Notes: a model not told the origin generated them from the letters alone. DNA of 64,000 bases from Candidatus Bathyarchaeota archaeon (GCA_023131225.1 JAGLZW010000008.1:1-64000), one strand, 5' to 3'. Counted from the stretch's first letter, positions 8,009-16,787 are shown. A program made the numbers and translations.

Positions 8009-8888
8009 CTTTCTTCTTCACCTCAGCCAACACATAATCAGTAATGTAATCTGCAATATTCACATTAGTAACAGATTGTAGCCCGTGCCACCCAGGCTGA
8101 CTATTTAGCTCAATAATAAGCGGCTCGTTCTTGCCTTCCAAAATATCAACGCCCGCAACTTTGCATCCAACAACTCTAGCTGCTTTGACTGCTAAACCCT
8201 CCAACTCCCTGCTAATCCGAATCGGTACTGGTCGAGCACCTTGACTTACGTTTGTCTTCCACGAATTTCCAACTCTCCGCATAGCAGCGACAACATGGTC
8301 ACCAACCACAAAAGCACGAATATCAGAATCTCCATGGGGAATAAATTCCTGGAGATAAAGAACTCCATGATGAAACCTTACAGAGTCAAAAATTCGCGTA
8401 GCGATATCCAAATCAAAAATTCGTGTGGAACCAACTCCTCGCGAACCGAAAAGAGGCTTCAAGACAATATCACCTCCTAATTCATGAAAACCCTTCAAAG
8501 CTTCCTCTAAATTTTCAGTTACCACAGTTCGCGGCACAGGCAACGCACGTTCCTCTAATAGTGCCAGAGCATAATACTTATCCACACACCGCTCAATCGC
8601 TCCAGCTGGATTAACAACCAAAACCCCACGCCGCTCAAGAGTATGCAATAAATCCATTCGAAAAATAATTTCCTCAAGTGAACCACGACCAATGGAACGG
8701 ATAATTAAAGCCGCTAAATCCCTAGCCATATTAACATTGTTCACGCCTACAGCAGGCTGGTAACCAACTCTCGCTGCAAGACTGGAAAAGCTAAAAAATA
8801 CGGGCGACAAACCCCGTCTTTCAAGAGACGCCCCTAACTGCTTAGTTCCCCATCCCTCAACATTCTTTCCAAGAATACCCACGATCAA
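7992..8888 (-). CDS. RimK/MptN-type ATP-grasp alpha-L-glutamate ligase
   Basis: A 298-residue ATP-grasp ligase from the preferred TTG at 8888 (an upstream in-frame TTG at 8948 adds 20 residues unlike the family). The family N-terminus is IVGILGKNVEGWGTKQL. ATP-binding segments include KPLFGSRGVG and LQEFIPHGDSDIRAFVVG, and the metal site is VDILEG...IIELNSQPGW. RimK relatives in archaea add glutamate to tetrahydromethanopterin (MptN) or to F420 (CofF). The Ftr homologue elsewhere in the window makes MptN plausible but not proven. GAGGT lies nine bases before TTG 8888, which decided the start. The stop overlaps the fdhD fragment. Confidence 0.8.
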   Translation of the reverse strand: MIVGILGKNVEGWGTKQLGASLERRGLSPVFFSFSSLAARVGYQPAVGVNNVNMARDLAALIIRSIGRGSLEEIIFRMDLLHTLERRGVLVVNPAGAIERCVDKYYALALLEERALPVPRTVVTENLEEALKGFHELGGDIVLKPLFGSRGVGSTRIFDLDIATRIFDSVRFHHGVLYLQEFIPHGDSDIRAFVVGDHVVAAMRRVGNSWKTNVSQGARPVPIRISRELEGLAVKAARVVGCKVAGVDILEGKNEPLIIELNSQPGWHGLQSVTNVNIADYITDYVLAEVKKKDEYDD

Positions 8889-8965
8889 ACAAACCAGACC
8901 TCGCTTAACACAACACGTAATAAAATAAAAAGCATACACATTATCCAAGATCGTCTAGAAACGGA

Positions 8966-8979
8966 ACGTTTATATTCCG
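8966..8979 (-). promoter_or_regulatory. TATA box upstream of the ATP-grasp ligase
   Basis: On the minus strand GGAATATAAACG lies about 80 bases before the preferred TTG at 8888 and 20 bases before the alternative TTG at 8948. A start near 8945 would give a leader of about 55 bases including the GAGGT site. Confidence 0.4.
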
Positions 8980-9077
8980 ATTCTGATATAGTAATACTTG
9001 CTATATGTCTAATAAAAGACATATTGTAGATTTGAAGAACGAAAGAACTGTTCAACACATAAACAGCCGTGCAAGAA

Positions 9078-9353
9078 ATGAAGTGTCCATATCTCTCAAG
9101 CGCTTCAAAAAAAGAGTGCGTGAAAATGTTAGCAAAGAATATGGATGGAGAGCTTTCTGACTTTGATCTGAAACATTTTTGTGACGGCAACCCAGTTTAC
9201 TGTTACTACTTTAGGCTACCTGCTCTCCAAGCAGCGGAGGAACTTTCGAAAACTGAAGTAGCACTTGAAATGTTGCCTAGAGAAATACCACTACCAACAA
9301 CTTTGATGAAGGACGTTTCTTTGAAAACAGAAAAACATCCTTTACAAGAATAG
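9078..9353 (+). CDS. Small cysteine-containing protein, function unknown
   Basis: A 91-residue soluble protein with four cysteines in its first half (CPYL, KKEC, HFCDG, VYCYYF), a spacing that could bind zinc or a small Fe-S site. The second half is acidic and helical. The ATG at 9078 was chosen because MKCPYLSS starts like other small archaeal C-P-Y-L proteins; an in-frame GTG lies three codons upstream. It is divergent from the ATP-grasp ligase and shares its AT-rich intergenic region. The family is not recognised. Confidence 0.6.
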   Translation: MKCPYLSSASKKECVKMLAKNMDGELSDFDLKHFCDGNPVYCYYFRLPALQAAEELSKTEVALEMLPREIPLPTTLMKDVSLKTEKHPLQE

Positions 9354-9466
9354 CGGCTCTTAAATGATTAAGGGACAATTTCTCCCGCAACGTATTCTAA
9401 ACACCTTTCACTGCGCATGTGCATAGCAATCGTGCCTGTTTCTTGTCCTCCATTTTGAGATTTAGT

Positions 9467-10162
9467 TTAAGCTTCAAATAAACTGAGGGCGTTCATGTAG
9501 TCATTGTATGTGTCAATAGTTATCCAGGAACCGTGATATTCAAAGCCTTTCAAGGCGTTTTGCCTTGCTAGTTTTGGCAGCACCAGTTCTTCGAAGTTTC
9601 CTGTGCTAGGGAAGTGTTTTAGTACGATACTTTTTTTCATAGAGTAGTGTCCAGCATTTACGTAGAAGTCAAGCTGCGGTTTTTCTTCAAATTCTTTGAT
9701 GTATCTGTTTTTAATTTTGACTTTCCCATAGGGCAATGTGGGTTTCGCCAGTAATACAACTATTGAGTTGTCTGATTCTGCAAGGAGTTCATTTGGATTG
9801 AAATCAAATGCAAGGTCATCGACATTACATGCGTAAAATGTTTTACTTTGGATTAGCTGACACGCTTTTTTCAAGGCACCTCCTGTACCAAGTCTGGTGT
9901 TTTCAATTGACATTATTATGTTGGCGATTTTTGTTTGTTTGAATTTTTTATAGATGTCAGTTTTCAACATGATATATCCGAGAAGGTCTTTGCTTAGTGC
10001 AAGGACAATCTTTTTGAAACCATTCTTTGTGAGCCAGTTGACTTGTTTTTCAATGAGGGTTTGGGCACCGAGATTTAGTAGTGGTTTAGGTATTTGGGCT
10101 TCTGGTCTCAGCATCCAAGTTTGTCCACCGCAGAGTATTATTGCTTCTTTTATCTTTGGCAT
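9467..10162 (-). CDS. Sugar-phosphate nucleotidyltransferase-like protein with altered P-loop
   Basis: A 231-residue NTP-transferase fold protein. The N-terminus EAIILCGGQTWMLRP and IPKPLLNLG align with the GGxGTRLRPLT...PKPL signature of enzymes that make NDP-sugars. Further signs are GTGGALKKA, a metal-binding VDDLAFDFN, and FEEKPQ. The Gly-Thr-Arg of the signature is replaced by Thr-Trp-Met, which removes the arginine that contacts the nucleotide phosphates. Length is short, without a C-terminal beta-helix. It may be a divergent enzyme or a non-catalytic regulator. It is monocistronic, with a TATA box 33-45 bases before its ATG. Confidence 0.75.
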   Translation of the reverse strand: MPKIKEAIILCGGQTWMLRPEAQIPKPLLNLGAQTLIEKQVNWLTKNGFKKIVLALSKDLLGYIMLKTDIYKKFKQTKIANIIMSIENTRLGTGGALKKACQLIQSKTFYACNVDDLAFDFNPNELLAESDNSIVVLLAKPTLPYGKVKIKNRYIKEFEEKPQLDFYVNAGHYSMKKSIVLKHFPSTGNFEELVLPKLARQNALKGFEYHGSWITIDTYNDYMNALSLFEA

Positions 10163-10194
10163 CTAATCTATCTCGATTATTTCTTAGTTTGGTG

Positions 10195-10400
10195 TAATTA
10201 TAAATTCTTAGTGCTGATGTTTAAAGAAATCAAGTTTTGATTTATGTTTGTTGGCCTAAGTAGACTCCTAAGAGGTTCTGAAAGTGGAGACTTTGTGCAC
10301 CTCTTCTAGACCTCTCTAGACTAGAAAAAGGTCATCTACATAAATCAGAACTCGCTAATTTGCGAGCCAATACCAAGCAACGCTTAAAAGCTGTATAAAC
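10195..10400. promoter_or_regulatory. Divergent promoters in the 305-base gap before the FKBP gene
   Basis: The gap 10163-10467 contains no credible gene. On the minus strand AATTTATAATTAC (10195-10207) is placed to start the nucleotidyltransferase transcript. On the plus strand CTGTATAAAC (10391-10400) is the likely TATA box for the FKBP gene, with an AGAGATGAG ribosome-binding region before its ATG. Between them lies a stretch with repeated TCTAGAC / AGACTAG half-sites around 10306-10325; their role is unknown. Confidence 0.4.
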
Positions 10401-10467
10401 AGCAATACTACACTCACAATAAGACAAGTCAAAAAGCTATAACAATAAAACTAAGAGATGAGTTAAA

Positions 10468-11226
10468 ATGCCATTCAAGAAAAGAGACTTCCTAATAATT
10501 GAATATGTAGCAAAGGTCAAGGAAACAGGAGAAGTATTTGACACTACTTTGGAAAATATAGCAAAAAAAGAACGAATATACAAGGAAGGAGAAATTTATG
10601 AGCCTAAACTTGTTGTCATTGGTGAAGGATGGGTACTCAAGGCATTGGACGACAGCCTGTCATCTCTTCAACTAAACAAGCCAAAAACAATCGAAATCCC
10701 ACCAGACAAGGCCTTTGGCCCCAGAGATCCAGAAAAGCTAAAGATGGTTCCATTAAGGAGACTTAGAGATAAAGGGATAACGCCACAGCTTGGAATGCGT
10801 ATCGAATATGAAAAGAAGTCAGCCACGATTAGAACAGTTGGAGCAGGTAGAGTGCAATTAGACTTCAATCCACCACTTGCAGGTAAAACTCTAGTCTACG
10901 AAGTTACGGCAAGGAAAAAACTTAGAACGAATAAGGAGAAAATGTACGCGCTAATTCACCGAAGGATACTTTTGGCCGATATCGCAGGGTTCGGTTTGGA
11001 CATTGAAAAAACTGAGGTAAGAATACAGGTTCCAGAAGAGGCATTCTATCTAGAAGGCCTGCAGCTGGCAAAAAGAGGCGTCGTTACCGACATACAACGC
11101 TTTTTCCCCAAAATCACAAAAATAGAATTTGTTGAAACATTCAAAAGTCCCAAAGCAACAGAGACAATAAAAGAAACAACAAAGAAAAAGCGAACGAAAA
11201 GAGCAAAGAAACAAAGAACCAAATAA
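10468..11226 (+). CDS. FKBP-type peptidyl-prolyl isomerase (long archaeal type)
   Basis: A 252-residue folding helper. Residues 1-150 are the FKBP domain: FLIIEYVAKVKETGEVFDTT at the start, IGEGWVLKALDDSL, and IPPDKAFGPRDPEKL, interrupted by the insert-in-flap region used for chaperone contacts. Residues 155-225 form the extra C-terminal domain found in long archaeal FKBPs, followed by a Lys/Arg-rich tail that may bind ribosomes or nucleic acid. It catalyses proline isomerisation in newly made proteins in the cytosol. It is a single gene with its own TATA box, convergent with egsA. Confidence 0.9.
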   Translation: MPFKKRDFLIIEYVAKVKETGEVFDTTLENIAKKERIYKEGEIYEPKLVVIGEGWVLKALDDSLSSLQLNKPKTIEIPPDKAFGPRDPEKLKMVPLRRLRDKGITPQLGMRIEYEKKSATIRTVGAGRVQLDFNPPLAGKTLVYEVTARKKLRTNKEKMYALIHRRILLADIAGFGLDIEKTEVRIQVPEEAFYLEGLQLAKRGVVTDIQRFFPKITKIEFVETFKSPKATETIKETTKKKRTKRAKKQRTK

Positions 11227-11243
11227 GATAGTCTCATTCCTTT

Positions 11244-12293
11244 TCATATTACTCCCGTTTTCTTTGCAAGCACCTTAGCCGATTTTTCGGTCAACCTTTT
11301 TTGGTCCAAAATAGTATACCGCTCGGGCCTAATGGTTCTTGCTTTCACTAAAGATTTTATCAAATCCTCTGACTCAACTCCAAGTTCTTCAGCAGTTGTT
11401 GGAGCACCAACCTTTTCCAACTTCGATTTAATGCGACGCCAATTCAACTCATGCAAACTAGCCATCATTATAGTGCCAACGCCAACCTGTTCCCCATGCA
11501 TTGCAGGCTTAGAAGCAACTAGGTCTAAAACGTGGCTAAACAAATGTTCTGAACCGCTACTGGGTCTACTATTTCCTGCTATGCTCATAGCGACGCCGCA
11601 GCTTATGAGCGCTTCCAAAAGAACTCTCAGTCCCTCCTCATTCCCTGGTCTAATAGACTCCGCGTTTTTTGCAACGAGCTTTGCGCTCATTAGTGCCAAG
11701 CTTGCAGCGTATTCACCATAATATTCATTTTTCACTTTGTGTGCGAGATGCCAGTCGCGAACGGCGGTGAATTTGGCGATGACGTCACCACATCCACTGG
11801 CTGTGTAGCGATGAGAAGCTTGAATAATGATATTTGTGTCTGCAATTATGGCCATAGGAGCCTGTGCCATAACGGAGTAGGGCTTTTCTGACCCCTTGAT
11901 TGAAGCGAGAGGACTTGCAATGCCGTCATGGGACGCACTGGTAGGTACGCTTATGAAAGGTGTACCTTGCTGTGCGGAACTGAGCTTTGCAATATCGATT
12001 TTTGTGCCGCCTCCAACTCCCAGAACCACTTGAGGCTTTGTTTCGTTTATCCTAGCTCTTACAGCAGCTACTTCCTCCACGGTGGAAGAGGACACTAACA
12101 AACGATCGACACCGATTCCGGAATCCTCAAGTAAGTCAATAACTCTGTGTCCTGCAATTTTGAATGTCTGGGTGCCTGTTACAACAAAAGCTGACTTTAG
12201 AAATCCGAGTTTTTTGCAGATAGGTACCACCTGCTCTATAGTTCCATTTCCGATTAGAACTTCTCTTGGGAGTTGCATTTGATGAAGCTTCAT
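11244..12293 (-). CDS. egsA: sn-glycerol-1-phosphate dehydrogenase
   Basis: This enzyme reduces dihydroxyacetone phosphate to sn-glycerol-1-phosphate, the backbone of archaeal lipids. The protein (349 residues from the ATG at 12293; an in-frame TTG is two codons upstream) shows the NAD-binding VLGVGGGTKIDIAKL motif, the ISVPTSASHDGIASP loop with a metal-binding Asp, and the zinc histidines in GSEHLFSHVLD and MHGEQVGVG. Length fits the family. It is divergent from the proteasome gene, with a shared 150-base regulatory region containing a perfect palindrome. Confidence 0.92.
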   Translation of the reverse strand: MKLHQMQLPREVLIGNGTIEQVVPICKKLGFLKSAFVVTGTQTFKIAGHRVIDLLEDSGIGVDRLLVSSSTVEEVAAVRARINETKPQVVLGVGGGTKIDIAKLSSAQQGTPFISVPTSASHDGIASPLASIKGSEKPYSVMAQAPMAIIADTNIIIQASHRYTASGCGDVIAKFTAVRDWHLAHKVKNEYYGEYAASLALMSAKLVAKNAESIRPGNEEGLRVLLEALISCGVAMSIAGNSRPSSGSEHLFSHVLDLVASKPAMHGEQVGVGTIMMASLHELNWRRIKSKLEKVGAPTTAEELGVESEDLIKSLVKARTIRPERYTILDQKRLTEKSAKVLAKKTGVI

Positions 12294-12354
12294 GGTCAAA
12301 GGAAATCACTCCACTTGCAAAGTACGTTTTCCATCTATACTAGTGTCCACGAAA

Positions 12355-12384
12355 TCTTTTTAAATCAGTCGGTATGTATACCGA
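12355..12384 (+). promoter_or_regulatory. TATA box and 16-bp palindrome before psmB
   Basis: TTTTTAAAT at 12356-12366 is a good archaeal TATA box for psmB. Directly after it, 12369-12384 reads TCGGTATGTATACCGA, two perfect 7-base arms around a 2-base centre. A start near 12390 would put this palindrome between the TATA box and the start, where repressors bind. The leader then runs to the AAAGGAG site before ATG 12444. Confidence 0.5.
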
Positions 12385-12443
12385 TAGCGATTAACTTCCT
12401 TTGGAAGATAACTGTAAAGAGCGCACCCGATTTTAAAGGAGAC

Positions 12444-13106
12444 ATGAAAATGCGTGAAATATCAAATCAACTAGTCCTTAAAGGCACCACCACTGTAGGC
12501 ATTGTTTGTAGTGATGGCGTAATTCTGTCCTCAGATACTCGCGTAACAATGGGCACCTTTATAGCCCACAAAAAGGGAAAGAAAATATACAGAATTGATG
12601 AACACATTGCTATGACTATATCAGGAAGCGTTGCCGACGCTCAGCGTGTTGTTGAGGTGCTTATGGCAAATGCACAGCTATATAAAATGAGCTTTAGAAG
12701 ACCTATCCCCATAAAAGCAGCTTCTAGACTGGTCGCAAATCTCCTGTTTTCATCTCGCTATGCACCTTTGATTGCCCAAGTCCTCATCGGAGGAATCGAC
12801 GACACAGGCGCTCACGTGTTCTCGCTGGATCCTCTAGGTAGCTTGATCGAGGAGAAATGTGTCGCTACAGGTTCCGGTTCTCCAGTAGCTTATGGTGTTC
12901 TTGAAGACAAATATCAAGAAGAGAGGTCTACAAAGGACTTGTTGCCAATTGTTGTTCACGCTGTGAAAGCGGCCATGAAAAGAAACATAGCAACTGGCGA
13001 CAGCTTTGATGTCGCAATCATCGATGAAGAAGGCTACCGCGAACTGGGTGAAGAAGAGAAAAAAAACATAGTGGAGACGGTGTCAGAGACGAGGAGAAAA
13101 GCGTGA
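12444..13106 (+). CDS. psmB: Proteasome beta subunit (N-terminal threonine protease)
   Basis: This is the catalytic subunit of the archaeal 20S proteasome. The ATG at 12444 was chosen because AAAGGAG lies four bases upstream and the product (220 residues) then starts with a 14-residue propeptide ending LVLKG, followed by the autocatalytic TTTVGIV (Thr15). An ORF start far upstream is not credible. SSDTRVTMG and GKKIYRIDEHIAMTISGS carry the conserved Asp and Lys of the active site, and ATGSGSPVAYG is typical of beta subunits. The stop overlaps the GTG start of aCPSF1 by four bases, so the two are cotranscribed, an order seen in other archaea. Confidence 0.95.
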   Translation: MKMREISNQLVLKGTTTVGIVCSDGVILSSDTRVTMGTFIAHKKGKKIYRIDEHIAMTISGSVADAQRVVEVLMANAQLYKMSFRRPIPIKAASRLVANLLFSSRYAPLIAQVLIGGIDDTGAHVFSLDPLGSLIEEKCVATGSGSPVAYGVLEDKYQEERSTKDLLPIVVHAVKAAMKRNIATGDSFDVAIIDEEGYRELGEEEKKNIVETVSETRRKA

Positions 13107-15019
13107 CAACAGCTGGGAAGAGCAAAGTAGAAATAAGTCAGACTGTCTTGCAGCATATACCTAAGGAAGCAGAAGTTACCAGAATAGAGTTTGAAGGGCC
13201 AGCATTAGCAGTTTATACGAAAAAGCCAGAAATTTTGTTTGAGCAAAGCTCCATCATTGCAGATATAGTTGGTTTGATTCGCAAAAGGATCGTTGTGAGA
13301 CCAGACCCCTCAGTAAGGTTACCAGAAAAAGAAACAACAAAGATAATAAAAAAAGTGGTTCCAAAAAAAGCTGAAATTACAAGCATAAATTTTGACCCAA
13401 GCCTTGGCGAAGTCATAATCGATGCGAAGAAACCAGGTTTAGTCATAGGAAAGAACGGGGCAGTATTGCAAGAGATTGTAAAAGAAACAAGATGGCGACC
13501 CAGAATCTTAAGAAGCTCTCCCATTCCTTCAAAAATAATATCTCATATGCGTCACTACCTTCATTCGGAAAGCAAAGAACGTGAAAGAGTGCTGCGCACC
13601 ATTGGCGAAAGAATTTTTCGACCGTCAATTTGTGAAGTGGGCGACGTAAGAATTTCAGCTCTAGGTGGATTCCGAGAGGTCGGTCGTTCTGCAATTTTGC
13701 TGCAAACAAGAGAAAGCCATGTGCTTTTAGACTGCGGCATTAACCCTGGCTCATCAAACTCTCTCGATGCTTTCCCGCGGCTTGACATGCCCCAATTCGA
13801 CATAGATGCACTTGACGCCGTAATCGTGAGCCATGCTCATCTTGACCACTGCGGCTTTCTTCCCTATCTATTTAAATACGGTTATGATGGGCCAGTTTAC
13901 TGTTCTGCCCCAACATCGAATCTGATGACCCTGCTTCAACTGGATTATTTAGACGTTGCAAGCAAGCAAGGGGTAATGGCGCCTTATGACCAAAAAGACG
14001 TCCGTGGATGTGTTCTACATACTTTACCGTTGCGTTATGGCGCCGTGACTGACATTTCGCCTGACATTCGTTTGACCCTGCATAATTCCGGTCACATTTT
14101 AGGCTCCTCAATAATTCATTTACATATTGGAGAAGGCTTGCACAATCTTGTATATACTGGTGACTATAAATATGCAAAAACCACTCTTCTGGAAGCGGCT
14201 GCCACAGAGTTTCCCAGAGTAGAAACAATAATAACTGAAAGCACGTATGGCGCTCCGCAGGATTTGATGCCTTCAAGAATTGCTGCTGAAGAAAAGCTTT
14301 CGTCGACAATAAATGCGACATTAGAACGTGGCGGAAAGGTTATGATTCCAGTGCCTGCGGTTGGTAGAGCTCAGGAAATTTTGTTGATTATTGATGGTTA
14401 CATGAAAAGAGGCTTAATGAAAGAGGCACCAGTTTTCATTGAGGGAATGATTTCAGAAGCGACAGCAATTCACACTGCTTATCCAGAATATTTGGCAAGG
14501 GAAGTTCGAAACAGCATTCTACATGAGGGGATAAACCCATTTCAATCTGATTACTTTACTCTAGTGGAGCATCCAAGCGCTCGGGACGAGATAGTGGAAG
14601 GTGAACCAAGCATTATTATGGCAACTGCAGGAATGCTTGAGGGGGGCCCAATTATCGATTATTTCAAGCGATTAGCTTCTGATAAACTTAACACAGTGAT
14701 ATTTGTTAGTTATCAGATACAAGGTACTTTAGGACGTCGAATCCAAAAAGGACTAACAGAGACTCCTATCATGAGCAATGAGGGAAGGATGGAAGTAATC
14801 AAGGTCGAACTTCAGGTTGAATCTATTGAAGGCTTTTCAGGGCATTCAGATAGAAGACAACTTGTCAATTATATTCGTCGTGTTACACCAAGAGCTGAGA
14901 AAGTCATAGTTTGTCACGGTGAAAAGACGAAGTGCTTAAGCCTTTCAAACTTCCTTAAAAGAAGATTTAGGATTGATGCAGTAGCACCTGATACTTTGGA
15001 AACTGTTAGGCTGCGGTAG
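13103..15019 (+). CDS. aCPSF1, KH-domain beta-CASP ribonuclease
   Basis: A 638-residue archaeal homologue of the cleavage and polyadenylation factor nuclease; in archaea it trims and terminates transcripts. Tandem KH-like domains occupy residues 1-150 (VIGKNGAVLQEI is the GxxG loop). The metallo-beta-lactamase core has SHAHLDHCG (about 242-250) and HNSGHILGSS, followed by the beta-CASP domain and GFSGHSDRRQL and VCHGEK near the end. All zinc ligands appear present. GTG start overlaps the psmB stop (GTGA). The 3' end overlaps the convergent sepF gene by 14 bases. Confidence 0.94.
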   Translation: MTTAGKSKVEISQTVLQHIPKEAEVTRIEFEGPALAVYTKKPEILFEQSSIIADIVGLIRKRIVVRPDPSVRLPEKETTKIIKKVVPKKAEITSINFDPSLGEVIIDAKKPGLVIGKNGAVLQEIVKETRWRPRILRSSPIPSKIISHMRHYLHSESKERERVLRTIGERIFRPSICEVGDVRISALGGFREVGRSAILLQTRESHVLLDCGINPGSSNSLDAFPRLDMPQFDIDALDAVIVSHAHLDHCGFLPYLFKYGYDGPVYCSAPTSNLMTLLQLDYLDVASKQGVMAPYDQKDVRGCVLHTLPLRYGAVTDISPDIRLTLHNSGHILGSSIIHLHIGEGLHNLVYTGDYKYAKTTLLEAAATEFPRVETIITESTYGAPQDLMPSRIAAEEKLSSTINATLERGGKVMIPVPAVGRAQEILLIIDGYMKRGLMKEAPVFIEGMISEATAIHTAYPEYLAREVRNSILHEGINPFQSDYFTLVEHPSARDEIVEGEPSIIMATAGMLEGGPIIDYFKRLASDKLNTVIFVSYQIQGTLGRRIQKGLTETPIMSNEGRMEVIKVELQVESIEGFSGHSDRRQLVNYIRRVTPRAEKVIVCHGEKTKCLSLSNFLKRRFRIDAVAPDTLETVRLR

Positions 15020-15386
15020 GAACTTGCTCTTCTGGTACAACGGTTTTTTCTCGCCAGATTCGCACTCCGGAAGGAGTGATGACTATTCTTTCTTCTCCTA
15101 ATCGTGCTATGTCGCCGCCTACTGTTTTAACGAATTCGCATAACTCGTTTACTGCTCTTTTAATGTCTTCGATACTCTTGTCTGCTAAGGGGCTCACTTT
15201 TAGTATAAGGATCTTGCCTGATTTGACTTCGCGTTTTACTGTGTTCAAGTCGGAAAGCTTTCGCAGGGGCATTGCCTTCAGGTAGATTTTGGAAGTCTGA
15301 TTTTCTGAAGCTCTGCTTGCTTTAGGAATTTCTGATTTTTCGCCACTGCGACGAACGATTTTTCCAATTTTTCCCAAGCTTGGCAA
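15006..15386 (-). CDS. sepF: SepF-like cell division protein
   Basis: A 126-residue archaeal SepF. The conserved core runs from IYLKAMPLRKLSDL through VKSGKILILKVSPLADK, IKRAVNELCEFV and GGDIARLGEERIVITP. SepF anchors FtsZ at the division site by a membrane-binding N-terminal region; here the N-terminus MPSLGKIGKIVRR is basic and could form a short amphipathic helix. Its presence points to an FtsZ-dividing archaeon rather than one dividing only by ESCRT. It converges with aCPSF1 and overlaps it by 14 bases. A TATA sequence (TTTAAAAAG, minus strand, near 15436-15447) lies 50 bases upstream. Confidence 0.88.
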   Translation of the reverse strand: MPSLGKIGKIVRRSGEKSEIPKASRASENQTSKIYLKAMPLRKLSDLNTVKREVKSGKILILKVSPLADKSIEDIKRAVNELCEFVKTVGGDIARLGEERIVITPSGVRIWREKTVVPEEQVPTAA

Positions 15387-15430
15387 AAGGGCACTCCCAC
15401 TACACTATTGTAGAGCTTTCCAACTTTTAA

Positions 15431-15746
15431 CATTTCTTTTTAAATTATTTCTTTACGCGTAATCTATTGTTTTGCTTTGGTTTTATAATACTTGTGTCTT
15501 TAAAATCAATGTTTTCTCAAGACTGGAATACAATCTTTGTTTTGTGAGCGCCCCTCCTAGATTTTTCTAGATTTTGCAAGTGTTAGAGAGCATAAAATTA
15601 CATGATTGAATACAATTTCCTAAGCTCACCATTCTGAATGTGGAACATTTTATCGATTTCTCCCTAAACATCGCTAAGACAATTGTTGAAGCAGTAAACT
15701 TGGCACTCTTATACAAGAACCAAAAATCTAATGGTAATATAAATAA
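15431..15746. promoter_or_regulatory. 437-base gap with divergent sepF and pyrF promoters
   Basis: The gap 15387-15823 holds no credible gene. For sepF the minus-strand AATTTAAAAAG (15436-15447) and a second TATA (TATTATAAAACC, near 15478-15490) are candidates. For pyrF the plus-strand GTAATATAAATA (15735-15746) predicts a start near 15770. The middle is AT-rich with a TCTAGATTTTTCTAGATTTT direct repeat at about 15553-15575, for which no function is proposed. Confidence 0.4.
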
Positions 15747-15823
15747 CGCAGAAACTTTTTCAACTAAGCCTTGACCGAAAAGCATTTTTCTGAACTGCTA
15801 CAAGATAGATAAGGTGCTTTGGT

Positions 15824-16603
15824 TTGTCTTTCAGGTTTGAAATGGAACAAGCTGTAAAGAGAACTGGCTCAAATATTGTACTAGCTCTAGATTTGTCTCC
15901 AGATAAACCTGAAAAATTATTTATTAAAGCAAAGGGAATTTTGAAAGCAGTGCACTCATATATTTGCGCGGTAAAACTTAACCGTCACCTAATTTTACCA
16001 TTGGGATTGTTCGGTGACGTACAAGAATTGTTAAGGCAAGCAAGAGGTTACAGACTACCTGTTATCATGGACTGCAAAATAAATGACATTGGTAACACAA
16101 ACCAAACGATAGCTGAATGCTATTTCAAAGCAGGCTTTGATGCTGTGACTGCAAACCCCTTTGTTGGATGGAAAGAAGGCTTGCAGCCTGTTTTTAGAAC
16201 AGCGAAACAAATGAATCGAGGTGTGATATTGCTAATTTACATGAGCCACAAAGGAGCATGGGAAGGCTACGGACAAGCAGTATCTATTGAAAAAGGTAGA
16301 GTTATTCCTCAGTACAGAATTTTTGCCCAGAAAGCGCTGAAATGGGATGCTGATGGTGTAGTTGTCGGTGCCACATACCCCGAAAAAATCAGCGAAGTAT
16401 ATTCGATTCTTGGAGAAAAAGTACCTATCTACTCGCCTGGCATAGGCTCGCAAGGCGGAAACATTGAGAATGCTCTTAGAAGCGGAGCAAAGTATCTCAT
16501 TGTCGGCAGAACGATAACGCTTGCTGTAAATCCTTCACGAACTGCTAAAGATTTGAAAAATGCTGCTCAAAAGCCTAACGAAAATCATGTAGCGAGCACT
16601 TAA
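15824..16603 (+). CDS. pyrF: Orotidine 5'-phosphate decarboxylase
   Basis: This enzyme makes UMP from OMP, the last step of pyrimidine synthesis. The 259-residue TIM barrel shows VLALDLSPD at the start, AVKLN (phosphate/ribose contact), the catalytic DCKINDIGNTN (Lys-Asp charge network), and the C-terminal phosphate loop PGIGSQGG...YLIVGRTI. TTG 15824 is preceded by AAGGTG at a good distance; ATG 15842 is an in-frame alternative. It is longer than minimal archaeal enzymes (about 215-230 residues), as seen in some lineages. A dihydroorotase gene sits at the right edge of the window, but not in the same operon. Confidence 0.88.
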   Translation: MSFRFEMEQAVKRTGSNIVLALDLSPDKPEKLFIKAKGILKAVHSYICAVKLNRHLILPLGLFGDVQELLRQARGYRLPVIMDCKINDIGNTNQTIAECYFKAGFDAVTANPFVGWKEGLQPVFRTAKQMNRGVILLIYMSHKGAWEGYGQAVSIEKGRVIPQYRIFAQKALKWDADGVVVGATYPEKISEVYSILGEKVPIYSPGIGSQGGNIENALRSGAKYLIVGRTITLAVNPSRTAKDLKNAAQKPNENHVAST

Positions 16604-16617
16604 TAACATGTAACCTA

Positions 16618-16773
16618 TTAGGGCCTCTCTTCCCTTGTCCAAAGCTCCTTTTTCAACAAGTCTCTAACTGCTGAACGGATGGCTGAGCTTCGGCTGGGAT
16701 ACATGTTGGCTCTCACAAGTTCGTCTAATCCTTCTAAATAAGCTTCAGGCAATAAGACTGTTACTAACTTCAC
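16618..16773 (-). CDS. Short ribbon-helix-helix repressor (51 residues)
   Basis: A small gene on the minus strand starting at GTG 16773 with GGTGG five bases before it. The product reads KLVTVLLPEAYLEGLDELV then RSSAIRSAVRDLLKKEL, the beta strand, helix, turn and helix of a CopG/MetJ-type DNA-binding dimer. Such proteins commonly bind short inverted repeats in their own promoters. An inverted repeat lies between its TATA box (TTCTATATTG, about 16811-16820) and its start, which fits autoregulation. The gene ends 15 bases after the convergent pyrF stop. Confidence 0.75.
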   Translation of the reverse strand: MKLVTVLLPEAYLEGLDELVRANMYPSRSSAIRSAVRDLLKKELWTREERP

Positions 16774-16787
16774 ACAGACCACCTTTG

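Noticed and set aside
12273-12443. 57-codon N-terminal extension of psmB
   Set aside because: It crosses the promoter and palindrome, lacks similarity to beta subunits, and the AAAGGAG site and propeptide fit ATG 12444.
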